Of a stretch of 64,000 nucleotides of DNA, positions 23,711 to 34,710 are shown in pieces (the stretch's first letter is position 1; every line of letters starts with the position of its first letter). The position numbers and the translations under genes were made by a program. Origin of the DNA: Crocodylus rhombifer (Eukaryota > Chordata > Crocodylia > Crocodylidae); assembly GCA_038503035.1 (NCBI GenBank), contig JAVSML010024594.1, positions 212,367 through 276,366 of the forward strand, written 5' to 3'. The notes beneath the pieces are model-generated. The model was not told the origin of the DNA and ran no database searches. It saw only the letters and a list, made by a program, of their open reading frames with translations.

Positions 23711-24654
23711 GGCCTCCAAACCCAGAAGTCCTGCCCTATCTGTGTTTAAGTAATTACCTTTATCTACCTGCATCTCCGTAGCAGAGCTCAGCCCCTGCGT
23801 CTCCTCCCACCCTCCCTCCACCAAAAAACAAGCGGAGGTAAATGAAACTGGTGCAGGCAGACGATTCCCCAGAGGCAAACAGGCAAAAGCCTGGAAGAGC
23901 ACAAAGATATTCCAGATGTGCACGTAAGGCGCCTACAGGTGTGCCAGAAAACCACGCACGGGGGTCAGTGGCCAGACGTGCTGAAAGCGAGGGTCTCTGT
24001 GTGGCTCCAGGCCCAGTCGCCCCCCTTCAGTCACCGACAAAGTTAGCACACTTGAGCTAGCGCCCCCCCCGTGCCCAGCCAGTCTCACTGGGCAAAGGAG
24101 CTGCCCGAGCAAGAACAGTGAGAGGGTCGCACACTGCCCTGGTCACTTCTGTAAGGCTCCCCCTTCCACCGCTTTGTCTTTTTACACCGTTAACCTGAGG
24201 AGCAGGGACAGGCTCCCTCTGTGCACGCACACGTGGACGCGTGCATGGGAAGTACCTAGGACACTGCAGCTGCTTCTGGAGCAGACGTGAACAGGAGTAC
24301 TGCACGGTGCCGCGTGCTGGCTGACAGCCTCACATGATCCCGTGATCATCCGGACCCCACATTATGTGATGTATGACACACTCATGACATATTTAAAGAG
24401 AGAGAGAGTTGCATTTACCCCCAGTGCAGGGTAAGCTCACTCAGGTGTAGGTCTCACGCAGTCACAGCTCATCACTTCCCTGGGCAAGCCAGAGGAAGAC
24501 CGCGACTTGGGTATCGGCTCTCCCTGGTCCCCAGTGCTGCTCTGCTCCATTTAAGACTGCTTTCACACATCCACAACATGCAAGCCCATATGAGCCATTA
24601 GTAACAGCAATACACAGGATATAGGCTGTGTAGCTGTGTCAGCCTGTCCTAACC

Positions 24655-24775
24655 ACAGACCTTACTTATATTATTATTTACGATACCAAGAGCCTCAGTC
24701 AGGGAGCTGTGCAAGGCGCTGCAAAGCAGAGCAAAAAGAGAGTCCTTGTCCCAAAGCGCTTGCAGCTTCTCTCCA
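24655..24775 (-). repeat. Ancient amniote interspersed repeat, antisense tail
   Basis: The order TTATTATTTACGATACCA, then GAGCCTCAGTCAGGGAGC, GCAAGGCGCTG and CCAAAGCGCTTGCAGCT matches the reverse complement of a very common reptilian/avian MIR/L2-like 3' tail. Family naming is from memory. Confidence 0.55.
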
Positions 24776-26129
24776 CTCCCTTCACCGCCTGCCTCAGTTC
24801 TTCCCCACACTCCTTTTGCCACACTGGACACAGACCATGGTGCCCTGGGCTGGGGCAAGTGGTGGTCTGTGCTGTCAGGCAGCAGGCACGAACCTTTAGG
24901 CTCTAGAAAATAACTCTCGAGTTCCTAACCTGACTGTAGCCTGCAGGAGCCACGGCACATGTCCCGGAGGAGCACATGCTAACATTTCCCAGGTCTCTCA
25001 GAGGTCATCCTTCCATACAATGCTATTGAGCAGGATATGAATGGTCCCCTTGAGCTGGGTCACTCTCTTGACCTCCCTGTCTGAAGCGAGGAATTTTTGT
25101 ATAATAGAAATTAAAGATGTGGAAGAGCCGTCAGGTCACCCTCTCCGTTCTCGCCGCCAGTGCAGACTTGCTGCATGAATGGGAAGATCGGGCTAGCTCC
25201 ATTTCCTGGCAGGTTAAATCTGCACCTCGGCAGCTAGGATGCAGCACATACAGAGCTCGGAGTTCGGAAAACCTCAACGTAACAACACTCACGCACACGC
25301 GGCGCCCTTCCCTTGGAAGCGCTAAAGGCCCCTTTACCAGCCAGAGCAACAAAACTGACTCCTAGGTAAATTCACAGAGATGCAGCCACTCTTGGGGTGG
25401 CAGCAGCAAAGCCGCAGAAATCACGACATAACTGTGAGGAGAGGGAAATGTCAGTCAGAGGCTGGGGTCTGCCCCTGCCTGTCTTAAATATCCCCTGCAA
25501 CCTGGGGGTGCGTTTGCTCCTCCGTGGGGAGACTCCGGCAGCTGCTGGAAGGACGAGCCCTGCTGAAACGGACAGGCAGGCGAGGGACCGTGCCGTGGGA
25601 TCCAGGTGCTGGCGCGTGGGGCTGGGTGCAGCTAGTGCCCTGCCAGCAGTGCTGGCTTTGCTAAATGGCAGCGAATCATTGCTCTCTCACGTTCCCCCCG
25701 CTGCCGAGCTCCCTAGGCTTCAGCAAAGCACCTCGCTTGGGTTTTTAGGCAGCCCCGATCCATCCCAGGCCTGAGCTGTCCTCTGCGGCCAGCTTCGGCA
25801 GGTCTGTCTTGTAAGGCAGCGTGTCCGTGCCAAAGGCACCCTCTCTATACCGACTCTGGCTGCACAACACGGGTCTGGGAGAGCCCGCAGCCAACGGCCC
25901 ACCGCTGAGCAGTGACAACAGCCTGGTCTTTAGTGCCTCACCTGTGCCTTCCCCGCGCCTGCCTGGGGCATGGGACCGATCCCAGGGAGGCTCCAGGCTG
26001 CTCTTCATGGCTTCCCCAAAATGGCTGGACACATTTAGCTTTAAAAATAAAATCTCTTGAAAGGGTCTGAGGAAATACATTACTCCCCCTATGTCCATGC
26101 AACCAGGGGGAATGCACATGCAATGCAAG

Positions 26130-26365
26130 GTTCCCGGACCAGACAAAGGAGGTAATTTCCATTACAAAGACAGAGAGAGAGAGAGAGAGAGAGAGGGTGC
26201 TGGAGTGAAAAGCTTCATTAGACTCAGAGAGGCAAAGCGATGGCAGTATACCAAGGTCACTTCTAATTTAGACCATCTAATTGGCAAACATGGCTCCAAA
26301 TGGCTATCATCTCACAGGGCTCAGAATTAATGAAGCCCGATTATTTTCATTACCTTCATCCGAGA
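26130..26365. promoter_or_regulatory. Candidate conserved noncoding element with an embedded GA repeat
   Basis: Non-repetitive AT-rich sequence surrounds a GAGA tract (26171-26196). It includes GGTAATTTCCATTAC, CTTCTAATTTAGACC, CATCTAATTGGCAAAC and CAGAATTAATGAAGC, with repeated TAAT cores in a compact interval. The look fits a developmental enhancer, but this is inference only. Confidence 0.3.
26171..26196. repeat. (GA)n microsatellite
   Basis: About twelve GA units in intronic sequence. Confidence 0.9.
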
Positions 26366-27111
26366 TGGAGAATGAGACACAGAGTAAGAGGGAAAGGGGG
26401 GAGGAAGAGGGGGCGAGAGGGAGGGAGAGAGAAAAATTGAATGACAGCAGAAGGGAGAGAGCAATAAGAAGAGACAATGGAAACGGAGAAAAGACTGTAA
26501 AGACAGCGAGAGAGAAGTGAGGATGGCAGAGATAGGAAAGAATTACTTGGGGAGCGGGAGAGGAGAGAGATGAAAAGACAGCTGGAAACAGGAAACACTG
26601 GAAAGACACCTTAAACACGGGAGAGGAAAACTGACACAGGATTAAATGGAGGGGGAGAGGAAAGCGCGGAGAGATGAAGGAAGCCGAGGGGGAGGGAAAT
26701 TCCCCATCTCGGCAGGCTGCTGGGCGAGCAGGCCCTTCTTCTATTGGGAGCCCATCAGTCTTGTCAATCGGCGGCCGCCGCGAACTGCACTTCACCCTCA
26801 TTAAGGAGCTCTCTGCCGAAGCGGCGCAGGCCCGCGAGCAGAGAAGTGGCCGTTATGCAGGAAGACAACGATTAGACGGGCTTGGAGCAGCCAAAATGCC
26901 ACCGACGTAAACGTGCCACATGTGCGCAACCGCTTCGTGTCACGGGGACGGGCCGGAGCTGCCCGGCTTCCCGCCCTCCTGGACTCGCAGGGCGCGCGGG
27001 AGAGATTCGGGGAGCTCTGCTGCCCACGTGACCCCCGCCGTGGCGCGGTCTTCCCGGGCGTCAGGGCCGCCGCACGCTCCTCTGCTCGGGACGCCTCTCC
27101 GGCCGAGCGGC

Positions 27112-27136
27112 GGGCAGGGCAGGGCAGGGCAGGGCA
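27112..27136. repeat. GGGCA pentanucleotide repeat
   Basis: About five units of GGGCA lie inside the CpG-rich block. Confidence 0.85.
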
Positions 27137-27265
27137 CGCGGGGAGCGCGAGCTCGGAGGGGAGGGGAGGGACCGCTCCCACGGGACAGGCACCGGGCTGC
27201 CGCCGCCGCGAGGCGCAGGGGCCTGAGAAGCGCAGATCGGAGATGCGGAGCGTACGCAAGCAGCC

Positions 27266-27279
27266 GTTACTATGGCAAC
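27266..27279. promoter_or_regulatory. RFX X-box-like palindrome
   Basis: GTTACTATGGCAAC matches the symmetrical RFX X-box consensus (GTTRCCATGGYAAC-like) with one deviation from the ideal palindrome. It lies at the edge of the CpG-rich block. A TGATAAGG GATA-like motif lies about 40 bp further on. Confidence 0.5.
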
Positions 27280-28591
27280 AGACATATTAGACACCGCAGG
27301 TTCCTGCGAGGCGTCTGATAAGGTGTTATTAACTGGAGCCTCCTCCAAACGCGTCGGAAGGGACCAGGGCCGCGACTTCCCCGCAGCGGCACAGAGAGCC
27401 AGCCGCGGCAGGCCGAGATGGGGATTGCGCTGGGGACGCTGCTCTCCCGGCGTGTCTCACGGAGCACAGGACCGCATCTGCCTGGTTCGATTCAAAGCAC
27501 AACCCCCCCTCCCAAGGGCAATGCCCCCAGACCACAGGGCATAGCCTCAGGGGAACGTCCATATAAGCCAAGACAAGCAGCAGGGCCCGGCCTTTCTTTC
27601 CCAATCTTGGCAGAAGGCCTGAACATGCCCCAGGACAGGCCCTTCCTATGCACGAGTTGCACGGACCTAACCAAATCACTTCTGAAACCAATACAGGTAC
27701 ATCAGGGCTTCTCCCTTGCACAGGCGCTCGAAAATGGTTGGGAGAAGGCTGTATCTCAGGGTGATAAGGCACTCTTATCCAGTTGCTGGCTGGCACGTGT
27801 CAATTTGAATACAGCATGCCCGACTGACTTCAGGGGTCCCTCCATTCTTCACAGCTAAGAAAAGCAGCAAGTCCACATGAGAAACAAGGAAAATCAGGAT
27901 GGGAACAGGATGACGGGGAATGGGAAGCAAAAAGCAACTTGTATCCTTTTCGTTTTAGGCAGACCAAGCCAAATGCTAGAGGTGGAAAACCTGGCTTCTA
28001 AAACTGCACTCACAAACAACACAATTTAGAAATCCAGTTATGTCCTAATTGCAGGCAGGATTTAGAGACTGTCTTCTAAAGTGTGCCTCTAATTGTGCCT
28101 GCATTTAAACCTGGCACTGGAGGAGGAAAAGAGCATTAGCCCGAAACATGTAGTATACACTGCACGAAGAAAACATCTTGGGGGAAATCTGGGCATCTCC
28201 TGCTGGCCTCCACCACAGGTCGGGAAGCTGCAGAGATCTCTAGGCCCACGGATCTATAGCTCAACCACTGTGCAAGACCTGCACACCCATGTAGGGGAGA
28301 AGTCCCTTTTAGCCAGTCCACCACTGACTGTCACTCAGAAAAAGAGGAGCTGCTGAAGCTACAGACATTTCCCACCATGTGCTGTAAAGACAACTTCCTT
28401 CTCAAGTTAGCTGGAGAAAAGCCTCCATCAGAGACCACGTGAGAGCAGGACTCCCAGGTCTGACACCTACAGCAGCAATGCAGAAGAGAGAAAAGAAAAG
28501 AAGTTTGACATGAACATCTTGGTACCGAACCATACTCAACTGACCTCAGGCTTTCGCTATGGGCGTGGAGAAATGGCACTGGTGCAGACAG

Positions 28592-28601
28592 NNNNNNNNN
28601 N
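28592..28601. other. Assembly gap (10 N)
   Basis: Ten consecutive N, the only ambiguous bases in the window. A round number suggests a placeholder of unknown true size. It interrupts the ZFHX3 intronic region in which an expected coding exon cannot be found. Confidence 1.
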
Positions 28602-28687
28602 AGTTCATCAGTGCAGTGCAGCCAAGTCAATGAAAAGCCCTATAATGAAGTAATCAGATGCACAGCAACTTCCTGGAATTTGCTGGC

Positions 28688-28742
28688 CACACACACACAC
28701 ACACACAGGCTTGCACGCACGCACGTGCACGCACACATGCAC
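28688..28742. repeat. (CA)n and CG-containing microsatellite
   Basis: Nearly uninterrupted CA units are followed by GCACGCACGCACGTGCACGC. It lies about 90 bp from the assembly gap. Confidence 0.9.
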
Positions 28743-29514
28743 AGAGCTGCCGCAGTTCTGAAACCAAAGCAAGTTCCCAACTTCTCCCCAACTCTCCACT
28801 CACAAAAGGCCCAAGGGGCAGATCGGACTTCGCTGTGAAGTGCAACGTGTCCCTCCTGTACGCTTGGCCCATACGGGGGGAGGGACAAATGTGAATCCAC
28901 AGACCAGGACACTGCAGCACGTGTAGCCGGTGGGGGACAAGGAAAAGGGCTTTGTTTATCCTGCAAAGAGCCCACTGGCTCGTCTCCAATGGGCCGGAGG
29001 AGTTATTTCAGGCCAGACACCACTGGTGAGGGGCATGCTGGAAATGGCTTTACAGACACAGCCAACTGGCTGCATCCACGGAGCGTGGACGCAGCATGAA
29101 GGAAATGGACCAACTCGTCCCCCCTGGATGAAAACCCGGGGTCCCTCGCCGCCTTCCAGGCAGTCCAACATCCCACCGATGGACAACAGCTGCTTGCGAA
29201 GTGAGTGACCTGGCAGCCCCTACCTCTTACCACGTGCGAATGGGCCAGGGGCTCCGAGCACCCAAGCGGTCCTGCGTAGCAGGAAGGGGGGAAGCTCCCC
29301 TGCTCGCACACGGCTGCAGCCTCCTGCTCCCGCAGCGAGGCAGGACCCCCGCCCCGTTCATTCAGCCGTCTCCACCCGGCCCCAGCTCCCGCCTGCGCGC
29401 TGCCACTGCTGCCCTCGCCAGCACCAGGCAGTTACGGGACTTCCCAAATCATTAACCTCTCTCCGAGTGCAGTGCGCGGGGATGCACTCCCACTGCAGCC
29501 TGCTCAAGAGCCCT

Positions 29515-29640
29515 ATTGATCCAACACACACTTGGTGCCTTCAAAGTTGTTTATGATCAATATGCAAATTGCCCATGGCATTGATCTAGTATTAATTTTC
29601 AATTAGGGAATCCACGAGGGGTCTCCCAGGGTCAATACCT
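29515..29640. promoter_or_regulatory. Candidate conserved noncoding element
   Basis: A compact AT-rich island in otherwise GC-rich sequence. It includes TTGATCCAACACACAC, GTTTATGATCAATATGCAAAT (an octamer-like ATATGCAAAT is visible), GTATTAATTTTCAATTAG and several TGATC repeats. The texture suggests a POU/homeodomain-bound element. Conservation was not tested. Confidence 0.35.
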
Positions 29641-30041
29641 AACAATGAGAAGGCAACTCCGCACTGCAATATTGGGCTTGACGCTGTGAAACGTTGTCTG
29701 GGCCTGTCTCCGGACCCTCCACCCCAGACTTCGCTCCTCTTGCTGTTCTGCTTTTCCCCCAAATCTGCCAACCAAGGCCCCGACCCTGGGGGGCAACCTG
29801 CCTCTCTGCTCTATCCACTGCTGTGCTTTTCTCTCTCGAGGGCAGAGGACGCCTGCTCTCCCAGAGCCCTGCCCGGGCCGGGCTCTTTCCCACTGCTGCT
29901 AATGGTGGCTCAGCTCCGCCGGGGTAGGGGCCACGACAGCACCGTCCTGTACAGGGGTCCCGCCCGCGCCTTCCAGAGCGGCCTGCAGTTTTAGACAACA
30001 GCCCTTAGCATGCTTGTGGCCACCGGGAGTTTTGTCTACAC

Positions 30042-30315
30042 CAGTGGTTCTCAACCTTTGTAGACCCCAGGCACCCCTTGGAAAGTGCCAGCTCTTGTTT
30101 TTCACTCATTTTGACTGCAAAAAACAGAGGGAGATCTTCTGTTGCAAAGATAAAGCAGGTTAGCATGTTTTTACCACTCTGGATTTCTACTGGAAATCTC
30201 TGGGTCTATTTTGTGGATCACGTTAGCACACCTAACTGTGATGACATTGTATGGCACCTTTGAAAGGATCTTAAGGCACCTCACGGTGCCCTGGCACTCT
30301 GATTGAGAATCACTG
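30042..30315 (+). mobile_element. hAT-type MITE, copy 1 (274 bp, with target duplication)
   Basis: The element begins CAGTGGTTCTCAACC and ends with GATTGAGAATCACTG, an imperfect inverted repeat of the start. CAGTGGTTCTCAA is the classic end of hAT-Charlie/MER5-type elements. The 8-bp flanks GTCTACAC (30034-30041) and GTCCACAC (30316-30323) agree at 7 of 8 positions, as expected for a hAT target duplication. There is no transposase frame, so it is nonautonomous. Two related copies lie at 46330 and 47743. Confidence 0.85.
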
Positions 30316-30834
30316 GTCCACACGAATGCCACTGTCCTTGCTACCATGGATGCTGCTGAACCAGCATTAAATAGGGGACATTTTTGGAGAGGTGAGCATA
30401 GCACTCCAATGGTTGCGAGCTGGATGCGGGGCACGCTCAACGGAGAATACATCCAGTTCTGACGCAAACCGCTCTCTGGCAGCTCAGACCAGGCAGACAC
30501 GGGCATCCCATCGTGCCAAATAGAGACAGGGCTGGAGAGGTTTGCTTACACAGAGAAGCAACAGCTGCAATCAGAAAAGAAATTAAGCTTTACTGCTTCA
30601 AGAAGGTAACACACGCTGCTCAAATTGCCCCATGGAGTGAAGACAAATGCCCGTTCTCCCAGAAAGAGGGTCTTTGTTGCCGCAGTCCTTCAACTTCTGT
30701 CCTTCGGAAGAGGCCTGGAGAAGCCATTTTTCTTTTTTTCTTTTAAAATGCCGCAATTCCACGAGGGCCCGAAGTCCCCTCTTCTCACCGGATGGCTAGT
30801 CTCTGCACACCCATTTCTCTGCTACTCACTGTGC

Positions 30835-31080
30835 TAACCAGCACATTAGCTACCCAGGCTAATTGGTTTATGGATAACATTAATTACCATGTTGCTCATT
30901 AATGGATGAAATCTTTATTGGTTCCATTGATCAGCTGGACTTGTTAGCCGGCCTCCTAACCAATGGCGGATGTAACAAGCTCTCTTATTGGCATATCAAT
31001 TAATGCAATCAATTTCTGGCCAGCGGCTGCCATTCGCTTCCCTGCTTGTTAGGAGGTGGAAGACAGAGCCATGTCAAGTA
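30835..31080. promoter_or_regulatory. Candidate conserved noncoding element (TAAT and CCAAT rich)
   Basis: Contains GGCTAATTGGTTTATGG, ACATTAATTACCATG, CTCATTAATGGATG, CCTAACCAATGGCGG, CTTATTGGCATATC and CAATTAATGCAATC. Many TAAT cores and both orientations of CCAAT occur in about 240 bp without simple-repeat structure. This is the strongest enhancer-like texture in the window. Function is inferred. Confidence 0.4.
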
Positions 31081-33129
31081 AGCATTTATTTAAAGGGTTT
31101 CTAATTCTTCTTGAACAGACTTCCCAGCAGGCTTTCTGGCACAAGGGGGTTTTCTGCCTCACAAGACTTTTCCTTTTCCAGTTGCAAAAATCAGATCTTT
31201 CTCAGTCACTGCAATTTAAACTGAAACAAAATGATTTCTGCGAAGACATTTACCAGGTGACGCAGGTAGAAAGGCAAAAGTTCTCCGAGCAAGCGATCAG
31301 AGTAAGAGGAGAAGGCATGGGATACCACAGATGAAGCACACCCGCAGTACTTTCTAGACCAAGGCGAGACAGGTGGGGAGCACGGCAGTCAGACAAAGGA
31401 CACCCCTTGCATCCGTGCGAGGCGTAACTGCAGGGTTCATGTCCCCCCCTCCACCTCAGCTATGCCCGAAGTCTTTAACACTCCTAAGCTGCTCTGCCAC
31501 CAAGGTGAACCAGAACAACTGCGCCTTTCCACAGGACCCTGCCGAAGCCGTTTTGGCTGACCAGCTGGATTCAGGACTCGCTTGCAAAAACTGATGCATT
31601 TAAAAGAAGGCATGTTGTCTCAGGGATCGCACACGATGAAAGAAATCAATGGCAAACTTCTGCTTTGCATTCTTCAATGCCTGGGGGCTAAGCCAGAAGA
31701 CAACTCTGCCCAGTTCAATGGCTGAACATCACTCTCTCCACCCGAGTAAGAAAAGCTGAGGAGCATCCTGCGCTCTAACTACATCAATCCCCTTGGCATG
31801 CGGTTGGGAAGTCTTTGTCACCGCCTTCATTGCCATTGCCATTGTTACCCTTTGCTGCTGCCACATCATCATCACCATTAGACTACTCCGTTATGTGCAC
31901 AGATTCATCAAAAGGAATGGACGCGTGGTTTCGAGTTTGGTGGCCACGAGTCTGCACCGTGAAGTCATGCAGAAAGGCCACCCAGGTGAGAAGCTGACTC
32001 TCTGGACTCTTCTGGATTACCCCCGCCAGGCAGCACCTCATTCCCGGTAATAAACCTGGCACAGAGAAACCAGCTGATGATTGCACCAAGTCTCAAGCTT
32101 GCTTTATGAGCTGGATTGCCAGAAGAGCATCAGGAGCCGGTGTCAAAGGCAACCAGCAGCCTGTTCACGAGCTAATAATAAGGGTAACTACTGAAATCTA
32201 TGGTCCCACCACTGTCCGTTGGTTGCGTTTGTGACGTAGTGTTAGGAGGTAAAAACTCTAACTGAACAGCCATCAAGCCACTATCATTATTGAATGAGGT
32301 GGACAACTATCCAATATCAATGCTGCTTTCTTTTGTGCAAGGCCATCCCTGCAGGGGGAAAAAAAAAATCACAATGAACTGCTCAAATATATGGTTCCCC
32401 ATTCAAGCCTTTTTATGAATGGCACAGTAGACAGACAGACATTTCGCACTCGTGACACAGCAGAGATGCTTAGGCTTCTTAGTCACCAGTGGCTCTCTCA
32501 TCACTCCCTCCAAATTAGCCATTAGCAGGATGGTCAAACATCATCTACTGTGCTAACTACACTGCTGTCCTTTGAACACCACGTTCCTGTTGGGTAGCGC
32601 TTGGTAAAAAAAAGGCCTGTTTTGTCCACCTTGCACAGCCTACACCTGTGCAGAGTTGACAGCAGCTTTGTACCTTTCCACCACTGCACATTACTGACAG
32701 ACATGCTTTTCCTTACCGCACGCTTATTTAATCGACATTATGACATGCCTTAAAGCGCTCCAACCATCCTTCACTGCATTTGAAATCTGTGATGCCCAGC
32801 TGAACTAAAAACCAAACCACCTCGTTTGCTAAAATCGGTCCATTTGTGAGAATGCCGTTCACTTGTGCTTGATGGACCTGTCGCAAGATGAGTCATTTCA
32901 AACAGCTTCACGTGCATGCTGGCATACACGCACCTGTCATTTCGGACAGCAGTCCATATACGCTTCCCATCCAAACTCAAAGACGGAGCCAAAGACTCTA
33001 CCTTCATTTCTGAGCCAGCTGCTCAAAGGTGAACATGAAACCCCAAATGACCTGGGCACTTCAGGTGTCTATACACATGCACTGAGGTTGCTCCTACGCA
33101 CTGTAATTACAGAGCATCGGAGCAGACTC

Positions 33130-33325
33130 AGTTAATTGAGGCTGGTAATTACTGTGCTCCAGCAAACTCCAGCATCACGTGCATCAGCATCCCCGTGGTG
33201 AAAAATGGCGGCGGGGGTGCTTAATTAAAGCTTGTTCGACAAGCTTCAGTTAAAGTGCCCCGACCGCCGCTTTTCAGCACAGGGATGCTGATACATGTGA
33301 CCCTCCAGGCACTCTAATTAAAGCA
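33130..33325. repeat. Long imperfect palindrome (possible fold-back MITE)
   Basis: The centre AAGCTTGT-TCG-ACAAGCTT (33228-33246) is a perfect 8-bp stem with a 3-base loop. Outward, arms such as GCATCAGCATCCCCGTG (left) and CAGGGATGCTGATACATG (right) remain complementary with scattered mismatches, and GGCGGCGGGG pairs with CCCCGACCGCC. The complementarity covers most of about 190 bp. No transposase was found and no family name is assigned. Confidence 0.75.
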
Positions 33326-34439
33326 TCCTCCCCTCCCAGAGAACGTGTATAAAGCGCCCTTCTCTTTCCCATTCAGTGACAGCCAGTTTCTCAAAGTGCA
33401 TTTGCTCGTGTTGACAAGGTGACTCTGATACTATCTCTCACTCATTCGCTCGCTTCCTCGTGTGACCACCTCTTCTACCACATGCCGATCGCATGTTGGT
33501 GGTAACCACAGTGACCCATTAGCCAGAACAGGCCTGTTTCCACTTGTTTTTGCATACTGACACTATGCAGTGAATCGCCAATTAACCGAAGTGACAAATT
33601 AGGCAAAGTGTTGAACGTATAAACTGCGTGGAGGCTGGGAGAAAATCCAAGGAGCAGCAAATTATATCATAGGAAATTTAACTGGTGTTTACTGTACAGA
33701 ATAGGGCCAAATTACACTTTGGGTTTCATCAAGCTCATATAGCTAGTCATCCAGATAAAGATACAACTACAGTTCTTGGTGAGCATCTACTACTGCCAAG
33801 CACTTGGGCATCCCAGAGGCTGCCACTAATCTACATCATTTACTGCACTTAATTGTCAGCCAGGTTTTCTTCAATTCAACTGCTGCTGCCCTGAACTATA
33901 CTTCGGGTTAAAATGATAAATTGGCTCACAGTCCTGAAAGATGTCAGAAGGGGCATTTGGAGCAGGGCTGGGTGAGCTCCCCAACTCCTGCCGGCTCTGC
34001 GAGTCCTGACCAGACAGAGGACCTCTGAGCTGCCTGCCTGGCCGGCTTTAAAGATGACCTTGAACGCTCACGGGATGCGGATGACCCACAAATGGAGTCA
34101 TCTAGAGACGAGGACAGTGAAAGCAATTCCCATCTTCCTTTCCCCATTTGTCCAATTATAAGAAGTATTCTGCCTCACTCATATGGAAAAGGCCCTCGAT
34201 CCTTTTGGAGAAGATGACGTATAAACCGTACACACTGTGCCATCACCTCTCAGGTGGGAGGGTAGAGGCTTAAAATGCAAGAAGGCCAGTTTTTCCAATG
34301 CCCACAACGACAGTGCAGGGGGCAACTTATCCTCAAAGAGTGGCCAAAAAGCAAGCCATGCAGAGTAAGGAAGGGTAGTAAGAGGAAGAAACATTTGCTG
34401 GGCCCACCACAAAACTGATCTTTTGCTCGGATTCCCAAC

Positions 34440-34710
34440 CTTACTCCACAAGAAAATGGGAGAATTACAAAGGGTTTGGGAAGTGGTGAAAACAGTGATT
34501 AAGGGTCTGAAGAACCTTTCATGGGGAGAGAAACCGAAAGCCTGAGATTGTTTTTTGCAGAGAGAGACACAAACAGGGGATGTGCTAAAAGCACATAAAA
34601 CAACAACTGGTTTAGAGAAGATGGAGGGGGAGCTTCTGATCTTGCTATAGCATAACTTAAGAGTAAAGGAACATGCGGTCAAATTGAAAAAGGGGCAAAA
34701 ACTCTTCAAA
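34440..34710 (+). mobile_element. Degenerate CR1-like LINE fragment
   Basis: The segment AGGGTCTGAAGAACCTTTCA, then GGAGAGAAACCGAAAGCC, AGCACATAAAACAACAACTGG and ATGCGGTCAAATTGAAAAAG follows the order of the 3' region of CR1/L3-type LINEs of turtles and crocodilians. It is heavily diverged. A 182-codon antisense open frame across it is a chance product. Confidence 0.5.

Larger units (their letters stand above)
26760..27480. promoter_or_regulatory. Intragenic CpG-rich block (possible CpG island)
   Basis: GC content rises sharply and CpG dinucleotides become frequent (for example GGCGGCCGCCGCG near 26770, then GTGGCGCGGTCTTCCCGGGCG near 27040), in contrast to the CpG-poor intron on either side. 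CpG density like this in an intron often marks an alternative promoter or a developmentally regulated element. No TATA box or open coding exon was identified, and the direction of any transcription is unknown. Confidence 0.45.

Noticed and set aside
31793..32050. 85-codon plus-strand frame with a hydrophobic segment and a GTGAGA after it
   Set aside because: It begins at TTG, not ATG, has no recognised family, and no partner exon or promoter is visible. The donor-like sequence is probably chance.
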